From: Candidatus Kaiserbacteria bacterium
Lineage (GTDB): Bacteria > Patescibacteriota > Minisyncoccia > Phycocordibacterales > Phycocordibacteraceae
Reading direction: 5' to 3'
Assembly (NCBI GenBank): GCA_029288835.1
Contig: JARIGN010000026.1
Coordinates: 1-38,232, forward strand
Length of the DNA: 38,232 bases
The translations under genes and the position numbers were made by a program. Positions within the stretch are counted from its first letter, which is position 1. Each line of letters begins with the position of its first letter. The notes below the pieces were generated by a model. That model was given only the letters and a program-made list of their open reading frames with translations, ran no database searches and was not told the DNA's origin. This document shows, piece after piece, positions 17,105-23,903 of this stretch.

Positions 17105-17357
17105 GCGTATAAAATTTTTTACGTAACTCGTTTAAGAAAATAATTTTGTAAAAATATTTTTATAAATTTTTTGCAAAGTTATCCACAATTATTTTTTTGT
17201 TCACACAAAATTTATTTTTGTGCGCGATAATATACACATAAAACATTTGCGCACAAAAATTTTTTCAAGCGAATGTTTTATAAAAACTTTTTCTCATTTG
17301 AAAAAATTTTTGTGCGCGAATGGGTCGACATTAGCCGTAAGATTTAACTGAAATTGT
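17105..17357 (+). other. AT-rich intergenic region with DnaA-box-like sites
   Basis: These 253 bases are far richer in A+T than the rest of the window. They contain TTATCCACA at 17179-17187, identical to the consensus DnaA box, TTGTTCACA at 17197-17205, which fits the relaxed TTNTNCACA form, and ATATACACA near 17230, one mismatch away. The sequence TTTTTGTGCGCGA is repeated at about 17215-17227 and 17307-17319. A 20-bp perfect inverted repeat is listed separately. The region lies upstream of the histone-like gene and could be its control region, a DnaA-titration site or an origin remnant. No coding frame is apparent. Confidence 0.5.
17249..17317 (+). repeat. Perfect 20-bp inverted repeat around a 29-nt spacer
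   Basis: The left arm 17249-17268 (GCGCACAAAAATTTTTTCAA) is the exact reverse complement of the right arm 17298-17317. The spacer holds GTTTTATAAAAAC, which is itself nearly palindromic. It ends about 40 bases before the histone-like start codon, so it could be an operator, a cruciform-prone DNA element or an RNA stem in a leader. Confidence 0.8.
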
Positions 17358-17462
17358 ATGGCAGCAAAAAAGAAAGTAGCTAAGAAGAAGGTTGCTAAGA
17401 AGGCAACTAAGAAAGTAGCTAAGAAGAAGGTTGCAAAGAAGTCTGCAAAGAAGCGAAAGTAG
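17358..17462 (+). CDS. Lys/Ala-rich histone-like microprotein (34 aa)
   Basis: ATG 17358 to TAG 17460 encodes a 34-residue protein made almost only of Lys, Ala, Val, Thr, Ser and Arg; it starts MAAKKKVAKKKVAKK and ends KKSAKKRK. Its KKxAKK repeats resemble the C-terminal tails of histone H1 and of bacterial Hc1/Hc2/HU-tail proteins, which bind DNA or RNA through charge. The frame is followed 16 bases later by a strong intrinsic terminator, and a -10-like TAAGAT lies 14 bases upstream, so it looks like a complete single-gene unit. The DNA itself is internally repeated (AAGAAAGTAGCTAAGAAGAA occurs twice). It may condense the nucleoid; an RNA-binding role is possible. Confidence 0.72.
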   Translation: MAAKKKVAKKKVAKKATKKVAKKKVAKKSAKKRK

Positions 17463-17478
17463 TTTTCTTTCGGTTCGA

Positions 17479-17510
17479 GTAAAAACTCCCTCACGGGAGT
17501 TTTTACTTTT
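17479..17510. terminator. Intrinsic terminator after the histone-like gene, probably bidirectional
   Basis: A 12-bp perfect stem (GTAAAAACTCCC, 17479-17490, with 17495-17506) closes a TCAC loop and is followed by TTTT. The A-rich 5' side gives a U-run in the other direction, so it can also end the minus-strand gene whose stop is at 17544. Confidence 0.85.
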
Positions 17511-17543
17511 ATAGGTACCACACGCCCGTGGCTGCCTGAGGAG

Positions 17544-18212
17544 CTATGTCCTCCTATCACTTTCTTTCCATTCGGTAAGCTTGCCTGCCTTTCGCTCCAT
17601 AGAGTCGGCGAGCCGGATAAAAGCCGTGTTTTCCTTAGGAAATAGGGGGTAATGCGTCACTTTATCGATAGCGCGTGCAATAGGCCACAGCTCATCTTCT
17701 GCCGTCATCCATGCAATGCCAAACTGCTTTAGTGAAAATGGCTCCGAATAGCTGCGAAGTGTTTTCATGCCATTTGAGTCGAGAAAGTATTCGTGAAAAT
17801 AGGAAGCGGCAAGCTCGCGCACCGTCTTATAGATAGGATCGCGGAAGCGAAGGGTTGCGTGGTTGGTTTTGCTAATAGCACCCCAATGTCCGCCTCGCTT
17901 ATACAAAGCCACCACATGATCATCATCGCCACGCATGGTTTTTAGATCAAGAAGAAGCGGTTCTTCACCGTGAAGCCATAACGCCGCCGCAGCAAGCATT
18001 GCTCCTTCAATGCAATGCGCTTTTTGTTCACGCATCACACGGCGGGGCGACATGCACGTCTCGCCATTCTTTTCAAAATTAATCGCAAGCGTATCAAGAT
18101 AGGCTTGTATCTTTGTAGGTGACGAAAGCGAACGCAGAAGAGACAATTCTTCTGGTGTAAACGCGCCTTCAATCTGTGCTTTAGTGATGCGGCGCTTCGG
18201 AAGGGAAGCCAT
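17544..18212 (-). CDS. Transglutaminase/papain-like fold protein, function unknown
   Basis: The 222-residue soluble protein starts MASLPKRRITKAQIEGAF; this ATG at 18212 is preferred over a GTG at 18230 because a TACAAT -10 box (18219-18224) lies between them. HCIEGAMLAAAALWLHG in the N-terminal half, followed by DDHVVALYKRGGHWGAISK and then FRDPIYKTVREL, gives the order Cys, His, Asp expected of transglutaminase-like or papain-fold cysteine enzymes. This is a pattern-based reading; the family has not been confirmed. The C-terminal part is alpha-helical and charged. No signal peptide or membrane span is seen. It is monocistronic, shares a terminator with the histone-like gene and faces it tail to tail. 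Confidence 0.65.
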   Translation of the reverse strand: MASLPKRRITKAQIEGAFTPEELSLLRSLSSPTKIQAYLDTLAINFEKNGETCMSPRRVMREQKAHCIEGAMLAAAALWLHGEEPLLLDLKTMRGDDDHVVALYKRGGHWGAISKTNHATLRFRDPIYKTVRELAASYFHEYFLDSNGMKTLRSYSEPFSLKQFGIAWMTAEDELWPIARAIDKVTHYPLFPKENTAFIRLADSMERKAGKLTEWKESDRRT

Positions 18213-18218
18213 ACTTTT

Positions 18219-18224
18219 ATTGTA
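18219..18224 (-). promoter_or_regulatory. -10 box for the minus-strand transglutaminase-like gene
   Basis: TACAAT on the minus strand (5/6 to consensus) is six bases before ATG 18212, predicting a leaderless message. No strong -35 is visible. Confidence 0.4.
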
Positions 18225-18297
18225 CGACACAAAACTCAGGGAATCTTTAGAACTTCTTTATGACTTCTTGATTCCCGTTTTTCTACTATTACCCTAT

Positions 18298-18364
18298 GCC
18301 GGCGATAAGGTCGTGAGATAGCCTTTGTCACGCTTATCTCGAGGGTTCGATTCCCTCCGCCGGC
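18298..18364 (+). other. tRNA-like element with acceptor and T arms only
   Basis: The acceptor stem GCCGGCG (18298-18304) pairs perfectly with CGCCGGC (18358-18364). The T arm GAGGG-TTCGATT-CCCTC (18341-18357) is perfect and has the TTCGA T-loop. The 36 bases between cannot form canonical D and anticodon arms. They form either GAGATA/TATCTC (18315-18320 with 18335-18340) or a longer stem of 5-6 plus 5 bp (from 18304-18305 to 18316 with 18328-18338). No CCA follows (TTAG). The acceptor resembles tRNA-Thr, so a degenerate tRNA-Thr is one option. The total length of 67 bases is too short for a normal tRNA. Confidence 0.6.
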
Positions 18365-18460
18365 TTAGATTGTGCTAAGGGATATAAAGATTGACACGGT
18401 AATAAAAAGGAATAGTATTGTAAATGACAAAGGTCCTCACACCTATGGTGAGATAAGCGC

Positions 18461-18494
18461 GAAAACAGCTGCCGCAAGGCAGCTGTTTTCGTTT
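18461..18494 (+). terminator. Strong intrinsic terminator before secA
   Basis: A perfect 13-bp stem (GAAAACAGCTGCC, 18461-18473, with 18478-18490) closes a GCAA tetraloop; the T-rich 3' arm is followed by GTTT. It would end the candidate RNA that begins at 18298. Confidence 0.85.
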
Positions 18495-18546
18495 AGCTTC
18501 CATCTCGCTCGCATTTCGCATTTATATCGCAAAATAAGGCCGAAAA

Positions 18547-18576
18547 TGCTATAGTGGCCTATACCTTATATATAGT
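18547..18576 (+). promoter_or_regulatory. Tandem -10 promoters for secA
   Basis: TGCTATAGT at 18547-18555 is an extended -10 identical to that before the O-antigen ligase gene. A second TATAGT lies at 18571-18576. The second would give a leader of about 8 bases before ATG 18591, the first one of about 29 bases. Confidence 0.55.
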
Positions 18577-18590
18577 GGTCGTGACCCGTT

Positions 18591-21179
18591 ATGCCGAATT
18601 TCCTTACTAATCTCTTTGCCCAAAACCAGTCGGGCAGCTTCCTAAAGGCCGCACAAGCGGTCGTAGACAAGGCTAATGGCCTTGCGGATGAGATTGGAGC
18701 ACTTTCTCGGGAGGAAATAGCGGCCCGGCTTGCAGCTCTAAAAGAGCGCACGGGCGGAAAGCCCGAGAAAGACGAGGACATTGCCGAGGTATTTGCGCTT
18801 GTGCGTGAGGCTTCTGCACGCACCTTGAACGAGCGCCACTATGACGTGCAGCTTTTGGGCGGTCTCACGCTTGCGAAGGGCAAAATTGCCGAGATGCGCA
18901 CGGGAGAAGGAAAGACGCTCGTTGCTACCCTTGCCGCGACGCTGCGCGCGCTTGCCGGCAAAGGCGTACATCTCGTCACGGTAAACGACTACTTGGCACG
19001 CCGAGATGCTGCTTGGATGGGTCAGGTCTATGACTATCTGGGTCTTTCGCTCGGCGTTATCACCTCGCAAGGCGCCTATGTCTATGACGCGAGCCATGTG
19101 AGCAAGGAAGAGGAGGGTGAGGTCGCTGAGGAAGGCTCATTTAAAGTCTTCTATGATTTCCTTCGTCCTGTTTCTAAAAAGGAGGCCTATGACGCAGACA
19201 TCACCTATGCCACCAACAACGAGCTCGGCTTCGACTATCTGCGAGATAACACGGCCTATGACGTCTCGCAGCTCGTGCAGCGCGGGCACCACTACGCGAT
19301 CGTCGACGAGATCGACTCTATTCTCATTGACGAGGCGCGCACGCCGCTCATCATTTCAGGTCCTGTAGGGGACGCCGAGATGCTGTATGACAAGTTTGCT
19401 CGGATAGCCGAGATGATGGTGCCAGAGGAAGACTATACCGTCGACGAGAAGCAGAAGGCCGTACAGCTCACGGATGCCGGCATTACCAAGGCTGAGAAGG
19501 CACTTGATATTGAAAACATCTATACCGAGGGCGGCGTGAAGTATGCGCACCACCTTGAGACGGCCGTGCGGGCAAAGGCGCTTTTCATAAAAGATAAGGA
19601 ATACGTGGTTAAGGATAACGGTGCAGGAGGCGAAATCGTCATTGTGGACGAGTTCACGGGACGTATGCAGCCAGGGCGCCGTTGGTCAGAAGGTTTGCAC
19701 CAGGCTATTGAAGCAAAAGAGGGTGTGCCGGTGCAAAAGGAGACTCGCACCTATGCAAGCGTGACCTTCCAGAACTTCTTCCGCATGTATGATGCGCTTG
19801 CCGGTATGACCGGTACTGCGCTTTCCTCAGAAGAGGAATTCTATACCGTCTATGGCCTTGATGTTGTGGTGATTCCGACGAACCGCCCCGTGCAGCGTAT
19901 CGACCATAACGACGTCATCTTCCAGACCAACCACGGCAAGTACACGGCCCTCGTGCGCGAGGTGCAGGCTCTGCATGAGAAAGGGCAGCCGGTCTTGGTG
20001 GGTACCGTTTCTATCGAAGATAACGAAGTCGTGAGCGAATACTTGCGCAAGGCAAAGATTCCACACGAGGTCTTGAACGCAAAGAACCATGAGCGCGAAG
20101 GCGAGCTCATCGCCCAGGCGGGTCGAAAGGGAAGGGTGACAGTTGCGACAAACTTGGCTGGACGAGGTGTGGACATCAAACTCGGCGGCGCGCCGGTGGA
20201 TGCTGCAGAGCGCGAGGAAGTCATGAAAGCAGGTGGCTTGTACGTCATCGGTACCGAGCGGCACGAGGCGCGCCGCATCGACAACCAGCTCCGCGGTCGT
20301 TCCGGTCGCCAAGGTGACCCCGGAGAGACACGCTTCTACGTTTCTCTCGAGGACAAGCTGATGCGCGTGTTTGCTTCCGACATGATGCAGCGCGTGATGG
20401 GTACCTTTAAGATTCCTGAAGACGAGCCTATTGAAAGCGGTATGATCACACGCTCGCTTGAAACGGCACAGAAGCGCATCGAAGGCTTTAACTTTGATTC
20501 GCGCAAGCAGGTGCTCGCGTATGACGATGTGCTTAACACCCAGCGCCTTTCCATTTATAACCAGCGCCGCATTGCACTCACTGGCTCTGCAGAGGAGCTC
20601 GAAACCGTCGTGCTCGGCATGATTGCAGGAGACGAAATGGCGATGGACTCCTATGACCAGAAACGGGCAGAATTCGGCCAGGAAATATTCACGCAAATTC
20701 TCCGCCGCATGATTCTCCAGATCATCGACACCTTCTGGCTTGAGCAGCTCGAGACCATGGAATACCTCCGGCGCTCCGTTTCACTTCGCGCCTATGGCCA
20801 GCGCGACCCGCTCATCGAGTACCGCCGCGAAGGACTCGCGCGCTTTAATAGTATGCAGCAGGGAATTGCCGCTGCGTTCGCTGAAGCACTTCCACGCCTT
20901 GCGCCAATAGATGACGCAGCGCACCGCGCCATGCACGAAGAGCAGGAGCGCATGCGCAGGCAGATGGTCGCCGCGAGTGAGGGAGGTGATGGAAGCCTCG
21001 GTGACGGCACGGGGGGAAGCAATGCTGGAGCATCCGCGCAGCAGCCCATCGTGAAGAGCGGCCCCCAGTATGACCGTAACGACCTAGTGACCATCCGCAA
21101 AGGCGACGAAACCCAAACACTCAAATACAAAAAAGCAGAAACGCTTTTGGCGGAAGGATGGACAATAATAACCGAATAA
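18591..21179 (+). CDS. secA: Preprotein translocase ATPase SecA
   Basis: The 862-residue motor drives export of unfolded preproteins through SecYEG. Walker A is MRTGEGKTLVATLAA from residue 102. The DEAD-type Walker B segment is AIVDEIDSILIDEARTPLII; ATYTSVTFQ-like and AGMTGTA segments follow. TNLAGRGVDIKLG and RIDNQLRGRSGRQGDPG belong to nucleotide-binding domain 2. Residues about 147-180 carry an acidic insertion (VSKEEEGEVAEEGSFKVF) between LGVITSQ and the DITYATNNELGFDYLRDN motif, where E. coli SecA has only about 20 residues. The C-terminus ends KAETLLAEGWTIITE without the Cys-rich zinc-binding SEC-C tail. It is needed to export the giant surface protein downstream. obgE starts nine bases after the stop. 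Confidence 0.97.
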   Translation: MPNFLTNLFAQNQSGSFLKAAQAVVDKANGLADEIGALSREEIAARLAALKERTGGKPEKDEDIAEVFALVREASARTLNERHYDVQLLGGLTLAKGKIAEMRTGEGKTLVATLAATLRALAGKGVHLVTVNDYLARRDAAWMGQVYDYLGLSLGVITSQGAYVYDASHVSKEEEGEVAEEGSFKVFYDFLRPVSKKEAYDADITYATNNELGFDYLRDNTAYDVSQLVQRGHHYAIVDEIDSILIDEARTPLIISGPVGDAEMLYDKFARIAEMMVPEEDYTVDEKQKAVQLTDAGITKAEKALDIENIYTEGGVKYAHHLETAVRAKALFIKDKEYVVKDNGAGGEIVIVDEFTGRMQPGRRWSEGLHQAIEAKEGVPVQKETRTYASVTFQNFFRMYDALAGMTGTALSSEEEFYTVYGLDVVVIPTNRPVQRIDHNDVIFQTNHGKYTALVREVQALHEKGQPVLVGTVSIEDNEVVSEYLRKAKIPHEVLNAKNHEREGELIAQAGRKGRVTVATNLAGRGVDIKLGGAPVDAAEREEVMKAGGLYVIGTERHEARRIDNQLRGRSGRQGDPGETRFYVSLEDKLMRVFASDMMQRVMGTFKIPEDEPIESGMITRSLETAQKRIEGFNFDSRKQVLAYDDVLNTQRLSIYNQRRIALTGSAEELETVVLGMIAGDEMAMDSYDQKRAEFGQEIFTQILRRMILQIIDTFWLEQLETMEYLRRSVSLRAYGQRDPLIEYRREGLARFNSMQQGIAAAFAEALPRLAPIDDAAHRAMHEEQERMRRQMVAASEGGDGSLGDGTGGSNAGASAQQPIVKSGPQYDRNDLVTIRKGDETQTLKYKKAETLLAEGWTIITE

Positions 21180-21188
21180 TAAAATTAC

Positions 21189-22160
21189 ATGGCTTTTATC
21201 GATGACGTAACCATACATGCGACAGCAGGACACGGCGGCTCAGGCGTCGTGCGCTGGCTGCATATCAAAGGGAAGGAAAAGGGAGGCCCTTCAGGAGGGG
21301 ACGGCGGCAAGGGTGGCGACATAATCTTTGAGGGTGTTCGCGACCTCTCCATTCTTTCCAATTTCCAGTACTCAAAAAAGTTCCGTGCTGAGAACGGCTT
21401 TTCGGGTGAGAACAACCTCAAGCATGGTGCCGACGGCAAGTCGGTTACGCTCAAGGTACCAGTGGGAAGCATCATAAAGAATACGACCTCGGGTGAGACG
21501 CGCGAGATCTTGGAGGTTGGGCAGAAGGAAGTGATGTTCAAGGGTGGGGCAGGAGGCTTCGGGAACAACCACTTCAAGAGCTCCATAAATCAGAATCCGA
21601 TGCAGGCGACGCCGGGCAAACCGGGGCAGGCTGGGGATATCCGCATCACCCTCAAACTCATCGCTGACGCAGGCTTCGTCGGCTTCCCAAACGCCGGCAA
21701 GTCCTCTTTGCTGAACGCACTCACCCATGCGAGCTCGAAAGTGGGTGCCTACCCCTTTACCACCCTCGAGCCACACCTCGGCAACTTCTATGGATTCATT
21801 CTCGCGGACATTCCAGGTCTCATTGAGGGATCCTCGAGTGGGCGAGGTCTCGGTACTAAGTTTTTGCGACACATAGAACGCACGAGATTTATTGTGCATC
21901 TCGTCTCGGCTGAACAAGAAGACCTTTCTGCAGCCTATACAAACATACGAAAAGAGCTGGAAGCCTTCGGTGCAAATCTTGCCGAGAAAGAAGAGCTCGT
22001 GGTCCTCTCGAAAGCAGATTTGCTCACTCCCGATGAGCAGGGAAGTGCCCTCAAGACCCTCCGCGAGGTCTCCGGAAAGGAAGTCATGGCACTTTCCATC
22101 CTCGATGACGAGGCGCTTAAGGCATTCTCAGACCAGCTCGCGAAGCGTCTCGGAAAGTAG
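21189..22160 (+). CDS. obgE: Obg family GTPase
   Basis: The 323-residue GTPase acts in late large-subunit ribosome assembly and stress control. The glycine-rich Obg fold covers residues 1-155 (GHGGSGVVRW, GGPSGGDGGKGGDIIFEG, GGAGGFGNNHFKSS). The G domain has the P-loop GFPNAGKSS at 165-173, switch II DIPGLIEGSSSGRGLG, and the guanine-specificity motif SKAD (residues 276-279), which replaces the usual NKxD Asn by Ser. It ends shortly after the G domain (LAKRLGK); the C-terminal OCT domain of longer Obg proteins is absent. It follows secA by nine bases, so the two are probably one operon. Confidence 0.95.
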   Translation: MAFIDDVTIHATAGHGGSGVVRWLHIKGKEKGGPSGGDGGKGGDIIFEGVRDLSILSNFQYSKKFRAENGFSGENNLKHGADGKSVTLKVPVGSIIKNTTSGETREILEVGQKEVMFKGGAGGFGNNHFKSSINQNPMQATPGKPGQAGDIRITLKLIADAGFVGFPNAGKSSLLNALTHASSKVGAYPFTTLEPHLGNFYGFILADIPGLIEGSSSGRGLGTKFLRHIERTRFIVHLVSAEQEDLSAAYTNIRKELEAFGANLAEKEELVVLSKADLLTPDEQGSALKTLREVSGKEVMALSILDDEALKAFSDQLAKRLGK

Positions 22161-22210
22161 ATTTTTGGAAATTTTAGCGCTAGGCGCACTTGCGCGGTTC
22201 GCCCCTGGTC

Positions 22211-22216
22211 TATAAG
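22211..22216 (+). promoter_or_regulatory. -10 box for gatB
   Basis: TATAAG (4-5/6) ends eight bases before ATG 22225, so the predicted transcript begins at or next to the start codon. It lies 51 bases after the obgE stop. Confidence 0.4.
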
Positions 22217-22224
22217 CTGGGGAC

Positions 22225-23748
22225 ATGGGAGAGAACTCCAAGCCAACTGAAGCAGCTGCAGCATACAAGCTCACCGTGGGTCTCGAGATTCATGCAGAGC
22301 TCAACACGAACACGAAGATGTTCTGCGACTCTGCGAATGAGCCTGAGGAGACTGCGCCGAATGCAAACGTCTGCCCGGTCTGCATGGCGCACCCTGGCAC
22401 GCTTCCAACGATCAACAAGAAGGCAGTCGAGCATGTGCTTCGCGTAGGGGCTGCGCTCGGCGGGAGGTTTGCCGACTATACAGAGTTCGACCGCAAGAGT
22501 TATTTCTACCCGGACATTCCGAAGGGATACCAGATCAGCCAGTTTGAGTTTCCGCTCATCTCAGGAGGCGAGCTCGTGGGCGTGCCGCTCACGCGCATTC
22601 ATCTTGAAGAAGACACCGCGCGCTCTTCCCATCACGCAGCGGTAGCTAGCGAGGCTGGTGAAGCTGAAAGTGAAAAGTCTGACAGCAAGAGCGAAAGCAA
22701 GAGTCTCGTCGACTTCAACCGTGCCGGCGTGCCACTCATGGAGCTCGTCACTGAGCCTGAGATTCATGATGCGAAGACTGCGGGAGAGTTCGCGCGGGAG
22801 CTGCAGCTACTCCTTCGCACGCTTGGTGCCTCACATGCAAATTTGGAAAAAGGGGAGATGCGCATCGAAGCAAATATTTCTGTTTCAAAGACCGACGAGC
22901 TCGGAACAAAAGTCGAAGTGAAAAATTTAAATTCGTTCCGTTCGGTCGAGCGCGCGATCGCGTACGAAGTCGAGAGGCAAGTGAAGCTCCTCGAAGAGGG
23001 AGGGAAGGTGGTGCAAGAGACGCGCGGATGGGATGAAGGAAAGCAGGTGACGTTCTCACAGCGCCTCAAGGAGGGCAGCGCCGACTACCGATACTTCCCA
23101 GAGCCTGACCTTCCAAAGATGAAACTTTCTGAGGTGCCTGAATTTTCCCGTGAGCAGATTCTCGCGTCGCTCCCTGAGCTTCCGTGGGACCGTCGCGCGC
23201 GCTATCTTTCGCTCGGCCTTAAGGAAACCGATGCCGAGTTTATCGGTAGCACTCTTGAGCGCAATACTTTTTTTGATGCAGTGCTTGGTTTGATAGACGA
23301 AGGCGAGATTTCTGATATTCAGAAAAAATCACTGATAACGCTTTCGGCAAACTATATCGTCTCTGACCTTGGCGGATATTATGCACGTACGGGTAGCATT
23401 GAATACGAATACGTCACGCCTGAAGCGTTCGTTTCGCTTATGCGCATGATTGAGGCAGGAGAGCTTTCTTCTCGTGGCGCAAAGGACGTGCTTATGGTTA
23501 TGGCTGAGTCAGGAGGCAAGCCACAAGCCATTGCAAAGGAGAAAGGTTTGCTCCAGGTGAGTGACCCAGAAGCGCTCAAGGCAGCAGTTCATGAAGTGCT
23601 TGCTGCAAACCCCGAAGCTGTGGAAGGATACAAGGCAGGCAAGGAAGCACTGCTCCAGTTTTTGGTAGGGCAGTCCATGAAGGCAACCAAGGGCGCTGGA
23701 AACCCTTCCGTTCTTAAGGACCTCATTTTGGCAGAGATAGGGAAATAG
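22225..23748 (+). CDS. gatB: Aspartyl/glutamyl-tRNA(Asn/Gln) amidotransferase subunit B
   Basis: The 507-residue subunit converts mischarged Glu-tRNA(Gln) or Asp-tRNA(Asn) to the amidated form, with GatA and GatC (not in this window). Signatures are VGLEIHAELNTNTKMFC at 19-35, VCPVCMAHPGTLP with the zinc-binding cysteines, KSYFYPDIPKGYQISQFEFP and FNRAGVPLMELVTEPEIHDA. GatB_N covers about 17-310 and the GatB/YqeY helical domain about 355-507 (LVGQSMKATKGAGNPSVLKD). A Ser/Glu/Lys-rich insertion (SEAGEAESEKSDSKSESKS) of roughly 20-30 residues lies at about 142-160 between the DTARSSH and SLVDFNRAG motifs. An 86-base hairpin lies directly downstream. Confidence 0.97.
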   Translation: MGENSKPTEAAAAYKLTVGLEIHAELNTNTKMFCDSANEPEETAPNANVCPVCMAHPGTLPTINKKAVEHVLRVGAALGGRFADYTEFDRKSYFYPDIPKGYQISQFEFPLISGGELVGVPLTRIHLEEDTARSSHHAAVASEAGEAESEKSDSKSESKSLVDFNRAGVPLMELVTEPEIHDAKTAGEFARELQLLLRTLGASHANLEKGEMRIEANISVSKTDELGTKVEVKNLNSFRSVERAIAYEVERQVKLLEEGGKVVQETRGWDEGKQVTFSQRLKEGSADYRYFPEPDLPKMKLSEVPEFSREQILASLPELPWDRRARYLSLGLKETDAEFIGSTLERNTFFDAVLGLIDEGEISDIQKKSLITLSANYIVSDLGGYYARTGSIEYEYVTPEAFVSLMRMIEAGELSSRGAKDVLMVMAESGGKPQAIAKEKGLLQVSDPEALKAAVHEVLAANPEAVEGYKAGKEALLQFLVGQSMKATKGAGNPSVLKDLILAEIGK

Positions 23749-23762
23749 AAACAACGAAAGTA

Positions 23763-23848
23763 GGGACAGCAAAAAACTCCTTACGAAAGACTTAGACTTG
23801 GGCAAGCGCCCCGGAGCGGTCTCTCGTAAGAAGTTTTTTTGCTGTCCC
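23763..23848. repeat. 86-nt long hairpin downstream of gatB
   Basis: GGGACAGCAAAAAACTCCTTACGA (23763-23786 region) is complementary, with one bulge and one mismatch, to the segment ending GCTGTCCC at 23848, and pairing continues inward (CGAAAGAC with GTCTCTCG). The inner loop can form GGGC-AAGC-GCCC. The A and T runs sit inside the stem and the outer ends are GC-rich, so it is not a classic terminator. It may be an RNA stem that stabilises the 3' end, or a small inverted-repeat element. Confidence 0.7.
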
Positions 23849-23891
23849 CAATACATGTTTATAAACATTTTCTATTCGAGACGAGATAGCT

Positions 23892-23897
23892 TATACT
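23892..23897 (+). promoter_or_regulatory. -10 box for the 23904 gene
   Basis: TATACT (5/6) is six bases before ATG 23904, so the message would be leaderless. No Shine-Dalgarno is visible. Confidence 0.45.
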
Positions 23898-23903
23898 TAC
23901 TGC

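Larger units (their letters stand above)
18298..18495 (+). ncRNA. Candidate structured RNA: tRNA-like 5' domain plus terminator
   Basis: A weak promoter (ATGACT at 18260-18265 and TACTAT at 18284-18289, 18-base spacing) predicts a start at about 18297, exactly at the first base of a tRNA-like fold. The RNA would end at the terminator at 18461-18490, giving about 195 bases. Downstream segments can pair with the tRNA-like part: TGACAAAGG (18425-18433) with CCTTTGTCA (18322-18330), CTCAC (18436-18440) with GTGAG (18313-18317), and GAGATAAGCG (18450-18459) with CGCTTATCTC (18331-18340). The first two are nested; the third would be a pseudoknot. These compete with the local hairpin. It could be a stand-alone small RNA or a leader upstream of secA, although secA has its own promoter. 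No known family is recognised. Confidence 0.4.

Noticed and set aside
17249-17317. Reading the 20-bp inverted repeat as the murB terminator
   Set aside because: It begins about 145 bases after the murB stop, the spacer is 29 bases and no T-run follows the GC-rich end of the right arm.
18372-18554. 60-residue reading frame between the tRNA-like element and secA
   Set aside because: It runs through the 13-bp terminator, has no recognisable composition or start signal and ends within the secA promoter.
19827-20696. 289-residue minus-strand frame opposite secA
   Set aside because: It lies opposite the highly conserved motor domains of secA; no start signal, promoter or family motif is visible.
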